The notes beneath the pieces are model-generated. The model worked only from the letters and a program-made list of their open reading frames with translations, ran no database searches and was not told where the DNA came from. Position numbers and translations under genes: made by a program. Below are positions 26,293-34,391 of a DNA stretch of 64,000 nt, piece after piece; the stretch's first letter is position 1, and the number at the start of each line of letters is the position of its first letter. The stretch is from contig NZ_CP059896.1 of the NCBI RefSeq assembly GCF_014126615.1, positions 1,498,501-1,562,500 on the forward strand, in the 5' to 3' direction. This stretch comes from Ciceribacter thiooxidans (GTDB lineage: Bacteria > Pseudomonadota > Alphaproteobacteria > Rhizobiales > Rhizobiaceae).

Positions 26293-26451
26293 GTGTCCTT
26301 CACCCGCATCTCCGCGGCCGCCCTGATCGGCCTTGCACTTCTTTCGCTTGCCGGCTGCGGCAATACGATCCGCGGCATCGGCCGCGACGTCGGCAACGCC
26401 GTCGACGCCACGCAGGACGCCGGCCGCAGCGTCGCCCACTCGGTCGACTGA
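26293..26451 (+). CDS. Entericidin-like small lipoprotein, copy 1
   Basis: The GTG at 26293 gives a 52-residue product with an N-terminal signal peptide, lipobox LAGC and GNTIRGIGRDVGNAVDATQDAG. This is the entericidin (EcnA/B-like) pattern of very short membrane-anchored lipoproteins. Its close relative is at 27147-27305. Function in rhizobia is unsettled, with a possible envelope-stress or toxin/antidote-like role. Confidence 0.8.
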   Translation: MSFTRISAAALIGLALLSLAGCGNTIRGIGRDVGNAVDATQDAGRSVAHSVD

Positions 26452-26479
26452 TCCAACGTCGAGAGCCGCTTAACGGGCC

Positions 26480-27148
26480 TCAGTCGCCGGTCCTGGGATC
26501 GGCGAGCGCCTTCAGTTCGTGTTCGAGATCGCCGTAGCCGGTGAACCGGTATTCGTAGGCGAGGCCGAGCCGGGCTGCGGCTTCGCGCGCCTTGACCTGC
26601 AGTTCGGGATCTTCCTGCTGCGAGAGGTAGACGAGCTTCTCGTAATTGCCGAAGTAGATGTCGCGGAGTTCCGGGTGACGGTCGAGGCCGAGCGGCTCGA
26701 TGACGAAAGCCTCGAACTGGCGGGCGAGAAAGTCCGTGAGGAAAAAGGTGGTGACGTCGTCCTCGCGAGCGGCGAAGGCGTCGTTGCCGGAAAAGAACGA
26801 ATAGCAATGGGGCCCGGAAAGGCGCTCCACCCCCTCGCGGGCGAGAACGACATCGAGGAGCCCGCCGGTGCCGCAATCGGCATAGGCGACGAAGACGCGG
26901 GCCGCACCCGCCGCACGTGCCTCGGCGATCGCCTGTTCGACGCCCGGCGCAATCTTTTCCGGCGTCGCATGCCAGATCGCCGGAAGGCAGGTGAGCTCGA
27001 TATGATCGAGCCCGTTCATCCGGGCGACGGCGAGGATCTCGCGGGCGATGGCGCCGCAGGCGATGACGTGAACTTTTTGCCGGCCTCCGCGTTGGAGGGA
27101 GGCAGAGCCGACAACGTCATCACCATCGTTTACGGAGTTCTCGATCAT
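26480..27148 (-). CDS. DUF1638 protein
   Basis: The 222-residue product contains VIACGAIAREILAV, LTCLPAIWHATPEKI, FVAYADCGTGGLLDVVL and GPHCYSFFSGND, the DUF1638 pattern with conserved Cys, His and Asp/Gly residues. DUF1638 genes accompany methylamine and other corrinoid methyltransferase genes in methanogens and some bacteria, but the function is unknown. Its ATG at 27148 overlaps the divergent entericidin start at 27147. No internal start lies before the conserved core, so this overlap is probably real. Confidence 0.85.
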   Translation of the reverse strand: MIENSVNDGDDVVGSASLQRGGRQKVHVIACGAIAREILAVARMNGLDHIELTCLPAIWHATPEKIAPGVEQAIAEARAAGAARVFVAYADCGTGGLLDVVLAREGVERLSGPHCYSFFSGNDAFAAREDDVTTFFLTDFLARQFEAFVIEPLGLDRHPELRDIYFGNYEKLVYLSQQEDPELQVKAREAAARLGLAYEYRFTGYGDLEHELKALADPRTGD

Positions 27149-27305
27149 GATCTTCAGGAAACTCGCAATCGCTACGGTTCTTCTCGCGTCGGGTGTCGCT
27201 CTTGCCGGTTGCGGCAACACCATTCGGGGGATGGGCAAGGACACGGCCAATGCCGTCGACGCGACCCAGGCCGCCGGACGGGATGTCGACAACGCCGCGA
27301 AGTAG
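27147..27305 (+). CDS. Entericidin-like small lipoprotein, copy 2
   Basis: The ATG at 27147, with GGAG nine bases upstream, gives MIFRKLAIATVLLASGVALA, lipobox LAGC and GNTIRGMGKDTANAVDATQAAG. It is a 52-residue entericidin-like lipoprotein close to the copy at 26293. It starts divergently from the DUF1638 gene with overlapping start codons (CATGA). Confidence 0.85.
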   Translation: MIFRKLAIATVLLASGVALAGCGNTIRGMGKDTANAVDATQAAGRDVDNAAK

Positions 27306-27327
27306 GCTGCGGCAGGGGCACATCCCG

Positions 27328-27480
27328 ATGTCACCGCAGTCGCTTGCGAGGCTCAGTGCCTATTATATGGTTGCCGCGATCGTAGCGGCAAGCCTGTCGT
27401 CGGTCTGGCCGCACACCGGCCAGCAGACGGGGCCGGCGGTATTCACGGTCGCCGCCGGGGAAACGGACGCCGGCCGCTGA
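27328..27480 (+). CDS. Possible small membrane protein (low confidence)
   Basis: A 50-residue frame MSPQSLARLSAYYMVAAIVAASLSSVW has one hydrophobic segment and no good Shine-Dalgarno sequence. It follows the second entericidin gene by 22 nt. It may be a chance frame; nothing conserved is recognised. Confidence 0.3.
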   Translation: MSPQSLARLSAYYMVAAIVAASLSSVWPHTGQQTGPAVFTVAAGETDAGR

Positions 27481-27490
27481 GGCGGCCGGC
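27469..27490. terminator. Hairpin, candidate bidirectional terminator
   Basis: Nine perfect pairs (GCCGGCCGC / GCGGCCGGC) with loop TGAG sit between the plus-strand entericidin region and the convergent corrinoid-protein gene. No U-tract is present, so it may be Rho-dependent or only a barrier. Confidence 0.5.
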
Positions 27491-27528
27491 GCAGCAGCTA
27501 GGACGGTGGCCGCGGATCGCGGCCGCGA

Positions 27529-28230
27529 TCACGCGCGGGCGCCGAGGCTGTTGTGGCGACGGGCGACGTATTCCTTGGCGGTTTCGACGGCTACCGCCGC
27601 GTCGCGACAATAGGCATCGGCACCGACGGCCTTGCCGAATTCCTCGTTGAGCGGCGCGCCGCCGACGAGCACGACGTAATCGTCACGGATGCCCTTTTCC
27701 TTCATCGTGTCGATCACGACCTTCATGTAGGGCATCGTGGTGGTGAGCAGCGCCGACATGCCGAGGATATCGGGCTTCTCGCGCTCCAGCGCTTCGAGAT
27801 AGTTTTCGACCGGATTGTTGATGCCAAGGTCAATAACGTCGAAACCGGCGCCTTCCATCATCATGCCGACGAGGTTCTTGCCGATGTCGTGGATGTCGCC
27901 CTTGACGGTGCCGATGACCATCTTGCCCTGTTTCGGCGCGCCGGTGGCGGCGAGCAGCGGGCGAAGGATGGTCATGCCGGCCTTCATGGCGTTGGCCGAA
28001 AGCAGCACTTCCGGGACGAAGAGGATGCCGTCGCGGAAGTCGACGCCGACGATGCGCATGCCCTCGACGAGGGCCTTGGTCAGGACATCGTAGGGAGCCC
28101 AGCCGCGATCGAGCAGGATGCGGGTGGCTTCCTCGATTTCCTCCTTGAGGCCGTCATAAAGGTCGTCGTGCATCTGTTGCACGAGCTCGTCGTCGGACAG
28201 ATCTTCAAGAATGATTTCGTCATCTGACAT
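27529..28230 (-). CDS. Corrinoid-binding methyl carrier protein (MttC/MtbC-like)
   Basis: The 233-residue protein has an N-terminal helical cap (VLTKALVEGMRIVGVDFRDGILFVPEVLLSANAMKAGM) and a B12-binding Rossmann domain with the DxHxxG motif GDIHDIGKN (Asp112, His114, Gly117). His114 is the expected lower axial cobalt ligand. It would carry methyl groups between the MttB-type enzyme and the pterin-binding methyltransferase. It is divergent from mttB; the shared 285-nt region holds candidate regulator site A. An acidic N-terminal extension (EIILEDLSDDEL) precedes the fold. Confidence 0.93.
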   Translation of the reverse strand: MSDDEIILEDLSDDELVQQMHDDLYDGLKEEIEEATRILLDRGWAPYDVLTKALVEGMRIVGVDFRDGILFVPEVLLSANAMKAGMTILRPLLAATGAPKQGKMVIGTVKGDIHDIGKNLVGMMMEGAGFDVIDLGINNPVENYLEALEREKPDILGMSALLTTTMPYMKVVIDTMKEKGIRDDYVVLVGGAPLNEEFGKAVGADAYCRDAAVAVETAKEYVARRHNSLGARA

Positions 28231-28329
28231 TGTATTGGTTCCCGCTTGCCTGAAACGCGATTCCGATTGCAGTTCGAGACTGCCTGTGATGCAGTTAAAC
28301 CGCAATATAGCAGAAACCCCCTTTCGAAT

Positions 28330-28360
28330 GCGACGTCGCGTACAGCGAAAAGCGACGGCG
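28330..28360 (+). promoter_or_regulatory. Candidate GlxA-type regulator site, copy A
   Basis: It contains GACGTCGC, 8 bases, AAAAGCGAC, then GGCG, in the divergent region between the corrinoid-protein and mttB genes. The half sites and their spacing are the same as in copy B at 22965-22999. Confidence 0.55.
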
Positions 28361-28515
28361 GCGAGAAGGTGGATGCCGGTCGGGTGCCCGTCCCGCGGCG
28401 CTCGATGTCTGTCTCATGCAAGTGGTTGGCGCATTAAGGAAGGTTTCACGCCTCAAAACGAATAGCATAGCCGCGATAACGAGCGCCGCTCGGGCGCGAG
28501 AGTGAGGAAAAGACC

Positions 28516-30087
28516 ATGGACGAGACGACAGAGCAGACGGGCGCCGCCGCAGGCCGGCGTTCGCGGGGCGAGGGCCGCGGGGCGGCCGCACGCCGGGCAT
28601 CGCGCGGAGGAGCGGGCGCGGGCCCGCAGATGCCCTACATCACCCGCAAGATCCCCGTCTACGAGGTGCTGGACGAGGAAGGTCTCTCGATCATCGAGCG
28701 CAACGCCGACACCGTGCTCGAGGAGATCGGCATCGAGTTCCGCGACGACGCCGAAGCGCTCGACATGTGGAGGAAGGCCGGCGCCGATGTGAAGGGCGAG
28801 CGCGTGCATTTCCCCAAGGGGCTTTGCCGCGAACTCTTGAAGACGGCGCCCTCGGAATTCACCTGGCACGCGCGTAACCCGGAGCGCAGCGTCCAGATCG
28901 GCGGCAAGGCGACTGTGTTCGCGCCCGTCTACGGTTCGCCCTTCGTGCGCGACCTCGACGGCAACCGCCGCTATGCGACGCTCGAGGATTTCCGCAATCT
29001 CGTGAAGCTCGCTTATATGGCGCCGTCGATCCATTCGTCGGGCGGCACGGTCTGCGAGCCGGTCGACATCCCGGTGAACAAGCGTCACCTCGACATGGTC
29101 TACAGCCACATCAAATATTCCGACAAGCCGTTCATGGGGTCGGTCACGGCGCCGGAACGCGCGGAAGATTCGGTCGCCATGGCGAAGCTGGTCTTCGGCG
29201 ACGAGTTCGTCGAGAACAATTGCGTGATGCTGAACCTCATCAACGCCAACTCGCCGATGGTCTTCGACGAGACAATGCTCGGCGCCGCCAAGGTCTACGC
29301 CCGGCACAACCAGGCCTGTGTCCTATCGCCGTTCATCCTGTCCGGCGCGATGAGCCCGGTCACCGTCGCCGGCACGCTGACGCAGATCCTCGCGGAAGTG
29401 CTCGCCGGCGCCTCCTTCACCCAGCTCGTGCGTCCCGGCGCGCCGGTGCTCTTCGGCACCTTCGCGGCCTCGATCTCGATGCAGTCGGGTGCGCCGACCT
29501 TCGGCACGCCGGAACCGGCGCTCGTCTCCTACGGTGCCGCCCAGCTCGCCCGCCGTCTCGGACTGCCGTTCCGGACCGGCGGCTCGCTCTGTGCCTCCAA
29601 GGTGCCGGACGCCCAGGCCGCGCATGAAAGCGCCAATACGCTCAACATGACGCTGCTCGCCGGCACCAACTTCGTGCTGCATGCCGCCGGCTGGCTGGAA
29701 GGCGGGCTTGCCGCCTGCTACGAGAAGTTCATGATCGACCAGGACCAGCTCGGCATGATGCAGAAGATGGCCGCCGGCGTCGATCTCTCCGAAAGCGGCC
29801 AGGCGATGGACGCGATCCGCGAAGTCGGCCCCGGTGCCCACTATCTCGGTTGCGCCCACACGCAGGCAAACTTCCAGACGGCCTTTTATCGTTCCGCGCT
29901 CGCCGACAACAATTCGTTCGAACAGTGGGAGATCGAGGGCAAGAAGCGGATCGAAGACCGCGCCAACGCGCTCTGCCGTTCGTGGCTCGACGCTTACGAG
30001 GCGCCGCCTCTCGACGAGGCGATCGACGAGGCGCTCACCGCCTACATCGCCAAGCGCAAGGACGAGATGCCCGACGCCTTCTCTTGA
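28516..30087 (+). CDS. MttB-superfamily corrinoid methyltransferase, non-pyrrolysine (betaine-type candidate)
   Basis: The 523-residue protein belongs to the trimethylamine methyltransferase (MttB) superfamily, recognised by VLDEEGLSIIERNADTVLEEIGIEF, FTWHARNPERS, GGTVCEPVDIP and NLINANSPMVFDETM. The frame has no internal amber codon, so it lacks the pyrrolysine of methanogen MttB, like the MtgB glycine betaine methyltransferases. It probably demethylates glycine betaine or another quaternary amine and methylates the adjacent corrinoid protein. The ATG at 28516 follows GAGGAAAAG. The first 40 residues are Ala/Arg/Gly-rich and basic, an extension unusual for the family. Substrate identity is inferred from neighbours (betaine transporter and bmt). 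Confidence 0.92.
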   Translation: MDETTEQTGAAAGRRSRGEGRGAAARRASRGGAGAGPQMPYITRKIPVYEVLDEEGLSIIERNADTVLEEIGIEFRDDAEALDMWRKAGADVKGERVHFPKGLCRELLKTAPSEFTWHARNPERSVQIGGKATVFAPVYGSPFVRDLDGNRRYATLEDFRNLVKLAYMAPSIHSSGGTVCEPVDIPVNKRHLDMVYSHIKYSDKPFMGSVTAPERAEDSVAMAKLVFGDEFVENNCVMLNLINANSPMVFDETMLGAAKVYARHNQACVLSPFILSGAMSPVTVAGTLTQILAEVLAGASFTQLVRPGAPVLFGTFAASISMQSGAPTFGTPEPALVSYGAAQLARRLGLPFRTGGSLCASKVPDAQAAHESANTLNMTLLAGTNFVLHAAGWLEGGLAACYEKFMIDQDQLGMMQKMAAGVDLSESGQAMDAIREVGPGAHYLGCAHTQANFQTAFYRSALADNNSFEQWEIEGKKRIEDRANALCRSWLDAYEAPPLDEAIDEALTAYIAKRKDEMPDAFS

Positions 30088-30120
30088 AGGCATCCCGAAG
30101 CCAGGGAGCAAGGCGGAGCG

Positions 30121-30189
30121 GTGGCGGTGGCCGACATGATCCAGGAGGAGGTCTGGCGCCCGCATTACAAGTTCGAGGGGCCGCGGTGA
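30121..30189 (+). CDS. Possible tiny coupled ORF between mttB and the 4Fe-4S gene
   Basis: In the mttB frame, after its TGA, a 22-codon frame opens at GTG 30121 (or ATG 30136) reading MIQEEVWRPHYKFEGPR. Its stop overlaps the next gene's start as GTGA, the geometry of translational coupling. It may be a leader, a remnant extension of mttB or chance. Confidence 0.3.
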   Translation: MAVADMIQEEVWRPHYKFEGPR

Positions 30190-30875
30190 GCGGCCCCGAG
30201 AGCCTGCGCGCGGCGCTCCGGCCGCACGGGCTCATGCCGCGCGGCAGCGTGCATTTTCCGCAGGGGGAGGGTGGACCTCGCCTTCCCGGCGGCAAGACGG
30301 CCCGCACCGTCGTGCTCGTCGGCCATGCCGGCGGCGCCATGTGGTGGGCCTTCTGCGACTGGCGGGCGAAAATGCCCGCCGATCTCGCCGATCCTCTCGA
30401 CACTTGGTCGAAGGCGGTGATCGGCCCGATCGCCGCGGCCTTCGGCGCCTTTCCCTACTATCCCTCCGATCCGCCCTACCAACCCTTCCAGCGCTGGGCA
30501 ATCACCGCCGAAGGGCTTGCGGCTTCGCCGCTCGGTATCCTCGCCCATCCCCGCTACGGCCTCTGGCACGGCTATCGCGCCGCGCTCGGCTTCGCGGAGG
30601 TTTTCACGGAGGTCGAGACGGAGGAGGGGAAGGGGACGCCGGTCTGCGAAAGCTGCCGCGAGAAGCCGTGCCTGACGGCCTGTCCCGCGGGTGCGGTGAC
30701 GGTGGCCGGTTTCGATGTTACCGCCTGCCGACGCCATCTCGCCACGGAAGAGGGGCGGACCTGTCTCGAAGAGGGGTGTCTCGCCCGCGCGGCCTGCCCG
30801 GTCGGCCGCGACTACACCTATCCGGCGGACCAGATCCGCTTCCACATGGCGGAACTTTCGCTGCCCGCCGGCTGA
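30186..30875 (+). CDS. 4Fe-4S cluster protein of the methyltransferase locus
   Basis: From a GTG at 30186 the 229-residue product reads VSGPESLRAALRPHG, an alpha/beta region with VLVGHAGGAMWWAFCDW, then a C-terminal iron-sulfur segment CESCREKPCLTACPAGAV followed by CLEEGCLARAACPVGR. The cysteine spacing fits one, possibly two, 4Fe-4S clusters. It follows mttB by about 100 nt and may supply electrons to the corrinoid activase or to MetF/MetV; this is inference. Related ferredoxin-like proteins of unknown function occur next to mttB in other rhizobia. Confidence 0.75.
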   Translation: MSGPESLRAALRPHGLMPRGSVHFPQGEGGPRLPGGKTARTVVLVGHAGGAMWWAFCDWRAKMPADLADPLDTWSKAVIGPIAAAFGAFPYYPSDPPYQPFQRWAITAEGLAASPLGILAHPRYGLWHGYRAALGFAEVFTEVETEEGKGTPVCESCREKPCLTACPAGAVTVAGFDVTACRRHLATEEGRTCLEEGCLARAACPVGRDYTYPADQIRFHMAELSLPAG

Positions 30876-30960
30876 GCGGCTTCCAACGCAAGGGCAAGTG
30901 CGGCATAAGTCGCAACACCGGCCGGTGATGGCACGGCAAGCGACAGGAACGATAAAATCC

Positions 30961-31755
30961 ATGCGGGTTCCAGGCATTTGCGGCCGAGGCGTCTTTGTCG
31001 CCGTCATGCTGATGATTGCGTCAGCGTCTCTTTCACGACCCGCGATCGCCGCCTGCCGCGACCTCGTCGTCGAGAACGCGGCCTACACGGTCTGCGACTT
31101 CGATCCGAAGGCAGAGGAAATCCGCGTCTATCACAGCGATCCCGACGGAAAGCCGTTTTCCGGCTTCGATGCGCTGGTGCGGCAACTCTGGGAGGAGCGG
31201 CACTATCTCGTCTTCGCGACCAACGGCGGCATGTACCACGACGACCTCTCTCCGGTCGGGCTCCTCGTCGAATACGGGATCGAGCGGCGGCCGATCACCA
31301 CGAAGGCAGGGTGGGGCAATTTCCATCTGCTGCCGAACGGGGTGTTTTCGATGAAGGACGGCAGGGCGGCGATCACCGAAAGCCGGCGCTATGCCCGCGC
31401 CCACGCTGCTGCCGACTATGCGACCCAGTCGGGGCCGATGCTGGTGATCGAGGGTGCGCTGCACCCGAAATTCCTGCCGGACAGCGACAGCTTCAAGATC
31501 CGCAACGGCGTCGGCGTCGACGGGGACGGCAAGGTCCATTTCGTGATTTCGAACACGCCGGTGCGTTTCTACGATTTCGCCCGCCTCTTCCGCGACACGC
31601 TCGGTTGCCCGAACGCGCTCTATCTCGACGGGACAATTTCGAGTGCCTACATCCCCGAGCGCGGGCGGCGCGACCGGCTCTTCCCGCTCGGCCCCATCAT
31701 CGCGGTGATCGGCACCGTGCCGCAATTGAGCGCTGACAGCGGGCGGACGCCCTGA
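30961..31755 (+). CDS. Phosphodiester glycosidase (NAGPA-like) family secreted protein
   Basis: The ATG at 30961 gives an N-terminal signal peptide ending near SRPAIAA, then the NAGPA/phosphodiester-glycosidase core: LVFATNGGMYHDDLSPVGLLVE, NGVFSMKDGR, ATQSGPMLV and ALYLDGTISSAYIP. Such domains cleave N-acetylglucosamine-1-phosphodiesters and occur in exported bacterial proteins acting on envelope polymers. An in-frame ATG at 30928 is an alternative that would precede the signal peptide. It has no clear link to the corrinoid pathway. Confidence 0.85.
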   Translation: MRVPGICGRGVFVAVMLMIASASLSRPAIAACRDLVVENAAYTVCDFDPKAEEIRVYHSDPDGKPFSGFDALVRQLWEERHYLVFATNGGMYHDDLSPVGLLVEYGIERRPITTKAGWGNFHLLPNGVFSMKDGRAAITESRRYARAHAAADYATQSGPMLVIEGALHPKFLPDSDSFKIRNGVGVDGDGKVHFVISNTPVRFYDFARLFRDTLGCPNALYLDGTISSAYIPERGRRDRLFPLGPIIAVIGTVPQLSADSGRTP

Positions 31756-31768
31756 GAGCCGATTCCCC

Positions 31769-32122
31769 TCACACGGATGACTTCGGATAGGCGCGCTCGA
31801 GGCCGCCGGAGCGGTCGAGGCCGGTGCGGAAGGCGCGGTAGGCGGGGTGCTGGCCGGATTTCGCCGCTTCCGAAAGGCGGATCTGCAGCCGGGCGGGTGC
31901 GGCGTTGCCGAGCCACTCGCCGCAGCGTTCGAGTTTCAGGGAATTGAGGAAGGGCGCGGCCGCCGCACGGTCGAGATAGAGGTGCAGGCCTTCGAACAGG
32001 CTTTCGTCCTGGGCGGGGTTCTCGAAGAGGAGTTTGAGGAAGGCCTGGTCGGCATCGGCAAGTGTCGCGAGCTTGTCGGCGACGGTTTCGCGGTCGGGGA
32101 AGGGGAGCGATTGCGCGGACAT
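31769..32122 (-). CDS. Hypothetical protein
   Basis: A 117-residue product begins MSAQSLPFPDRETVADKLATLADADQAFLK and includes LKLERCGEWLGNAAPARLQIRLSEAA. It looks like a soluble, mainly helical protein. I recognise no family. It follows bmt by about 115 nt on the same strand, so it may belong to the transporter-bmt operon. Confidence 0.6.
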   Translation of the reverse strand: MSAQSLPFPDRETVADKLATLADADQAFLKLLFENPAQDESLFEGLHLYLDRAAAAPFLNSLKLERCGEWLGNAAPARLQIRLSEAAKSGQHPAYRAFRTGLDRSGGLERAYPKSSV

Positions 32123-32237
32123 GACGTGTTCCCTCGTCTTTTCGATTCGGATGACTTTTCATCCGGATAGGACAGCCGGTCCGGTGGCGCAAGCACGGGA
32201 GACGGCTGCCCGGTGAATGACCGGACAGCCGATGCGA

Positions 32238-33257
32238 TCAGCCGCGGCGGCGACCGCGACGTTCGCGGCCGGCATCGCTTGAGGATTCCTCGGCGGTCTT
32301 GTTGCGCAAGGGGCCGATGTGCTCGACGATGGCCTCGATCGTCGGGCGGGGGCCCGGCGTATAATTGTCGAGCGCCTGCCGCATGGCGGCGAGGTGGCCG
32401 CAGGACGTGCCGCAGCATCCGCCGATGATCTTCGCGCCGGCGTCGCGGGCAAGCTTGGCATATTCGGCCATCAGCGGCGGCGTGCCGGAGTAGTGGATTT
32501 CGGCGCCGCGATATTCGGGGATGCCGCAATTGCCCTTGACGATGACGGTGGCGGCCGGATCGGCGGACGTCATGTCGAGCAGGCTTGCAAGGATGTCGGA
32601 GGCGCCGACGCCGCAATTGGCGCCGACGGCGACCGGGCCTGCGCCGATGTCCTTCGCGACACCGTGGATGTCCTTCGGCGCAAGGCCCATCATCGTCTTG
32701 CCGGCGGTATCGAAGGAGCCGGTATAGGTATAGGGCAGGCCGACCTTGACGGCGGCTTCCGCCGCGGCACGGATTTCCTCGGGCGAGGACATGGTCTCGA
32801 TCCAGGCGATATCGACGCCGCCGGCTTTCAGGCCCTCCATCTGCTCGACGAAGGCGGCGACGGCATCCTCGTAGGTGAGCGCGCCGAGCGGCTGCAGGAG
32901 CTCGCCGGTCGGGCCGACGGAGCCGCCGACGATGACCTTGCGCGGCGCCTTGTCGGCAACGGAGCGGGCGATTTCGGCGGCCTTCCGGTTGAGATCGAAG
33001 ACGCGATCGTCCGCCTTGTGCAGCTTCAGGCGATGACGGGTGCCGCCGAACGAATTGGTGAGGATGATGTCGGCGCCGGCATCGACGAAGTCCTGGTGGA
33101 GCTTGACGATCCGCTCCGGGTGGCTCTCGTTCCAGAGCTCGGGCGCCTCGCCAGCTTCGAGTCCCATGGCGAACAGGTTCGTGCCGGTCGCGCCGTCGGC
33201 GAGCAGTACGCCCTTTTCGGCAAGCAGTCTGGAAAGCGGATCGGAAGCGGTGGTCAT
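32238..33257 (-). CDS. bmt: Betaine-homocysteine S-methyltransferase
   Basis: The 339-residue enzyme has the Hcy-binding TIM barrel with GATGTNLFAMG, TNSFGGTRHRL, VGGSVGPTGELLQPLG, VGANCGVG and the zinc-ligand motif GGCCGTSCGHLAAM (the paired Cys and an earlier Cys in GANCG bind Zn). It transfers a methyl from glycine betaine to homocysteine, giving methionine and dimethylglycine. In Sinorhizobium, bmt belongs to the betaine catabolism region, and here it follows the transporter genes. The C-terminus carries a basic Arg-rich tail. The ATG at 33257 follows AGAGGGGACGACC. Confidence 0.93.
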   Translation of the reverse strand: MTTASDPLSRLLAEKGVLLADGATGTNLFAMGLEAGEAPELWNESHPERIVKLHQDFVDAGADIILTNSFGGTRHRLKLHKADDRVFDLNRKAAEIARSVADKAPRKVIVGGSVGPTGELLQPLGALTYEDAVAAFVEQMEGLKAGGVDIAWIETMSSPEEIRAAAEAAVKVGLPYTYTGSFDTAGKTMMGLAPKDIHGVAKDIGAGPVAVGANCGVGASDILASLLDMTSADPAATVIVKGNCGIPEYRGAEIHYSGTPPLMAEYAKLARDAGAKIIGGCCGTSCGHLAAMRQALDNYTPGPRPTIEAIVEHIGPLRNKTAEESSSDAGRERRGRRRG

Positions 33258-33347
33258 GGGTCGTCCCCTCTAAGAAATCTGTCGGTCAACCCATAGAGAA
33301 TGCCGGTCTGCGCCGCAACGGGATTTGCCGGCTGCGTCGCCTGCGGC

Positions 33348-34391
33348 TCAATCCGCGGCGGGCGATGCAGCGGCCGATGTCACGATGGCCGCGAGGATGG
33401 TCGCGTGATCGACGGTTCCGACGATTGCGCCATCCGCATCGACGACGACCGCATTGGACCGGCCGGCGCCGGTCATCGAGCGTGCGGCATCCTCGAGGAG
33501 AGTCGAGGCGGGCAGGGCGAGGTCCTGCGCGGTGCCGTCGAAGGGCCGCATGACGGAGCCGAGTTCGATCACCCGGCCGCGATTGACCTGCTGCACGAAG
33601 GCGGCGACGTAATCGTCTGCGGGGGCAAGCACGATCTCCTGGCCGCTTCCCTGCTGCACGATCTCGCCGTCGCGGAGGATGACGATTTTGTCGCCGAGCG
33701 CCAATGCCTCGTCGAGGTCGTGGGTGATGAAGACGACCGTCTTCTTCAGTTCCGCCTGCAGGTCGAGGAGCATCGAGCGCATGTCGACGCGGATCAGCGG
33801 ATCGAGAGCGGAGAAGGCCTCGTCCATCAGCAGGATGTCGGCGTCGGTGGCGAGCGCCCGGGCGATGCCGACGCGCTGCTGCATGCCGCCGGAGAGCTGG
33901 TTCGGATAGTGGTCCTCGTATCCGGAAAGACCGACACGGGCGATCCAGCGGGCGGCGCGTGCTCTCCCTTCCCGACGGGGAACGCCCTGGACTTTCAGGC
34001 CGTAGAACGCGTTTTCGAGAACCGTGCGGTGGGGTAGCAGGGCGAAATTCTGGAAGACCATGGCCGTGCGATGCCGGCGGAAGTCCCGAAGCTCGGCGGC
34101 ATTCATGCGGCAGACGTCGACGCCGTCGCAGAGGACCTCGCCGGCGGTCGGCTCGATCAACCGGTTGATGTGGCGAATGAGCGTCGACTTGCCGGAGCCG
34201 GAAAGCCCCATGATGACGGTCACCCTGCCGGCGGGAATGGTCATGTCGATATTCTTGAGGCCGAGGACGTGGCCGTGGCGGGTGTTGAGCTCGGCCTTGG
34301 AGAGGCCGGCCTTCACCGCGTCGACATAGCGTTCGCCGTGCGGGCCGAAGATCTTGTAGAGGCCGCGGATCTCGATCCGGCCCTCAGCCAT
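33348..34391 (-). CDS. Betaine/choline ABC transporter ATPase (ProV/ChoV-like)
   Basis: The 347-residue protein has Walker A (MGLSGSGKST), a Q-loop (VFQNFALLPHRTV), the ABC signature LSGGMQQRVG, Walker B (DILLMDEAFSALDP) and an H-loop (FITHDLDEAL). C-terminal CBS-like sequence (AVVVDADGAIVGTVDH) ends the chain. This fits ProV-type quaternary-amine importers whose CBS region senses ionic strength. It overlaps the permease stop by 8 nt and precedes bmt by 90 nt. Confidence 0.93.
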   Translation of the reverse strand: MAEGRIEIRGLYKIFGPHGERYVDAVKAGLSKAELNTRHGHVLGLKNIDMTIPAGRVTVIMGLSGSGKSTLIRHINRLIEPTAGEVLCDGVDVCRMNAAELRDFRRHRTAMVFQNFALLPHRTVLENAFYGLKVQGVPRREGRARAARWIARVGLSGYEDHYPNQLSGGMQQRVGIARALATDADILLMDEAFSALDPLIRVDMRSMLLDLQAELKKTVVFITHDLDEALALGDKIVILRDGEIVQQGSGQEIVLAPADDYVAAFVQQVNRGRVIELGSVMRPFDGTAQDLALPASTLLEDAARSMTGAGRSNAVVVDADGAIVGTVDHATILAAIVTSAAASPAAD

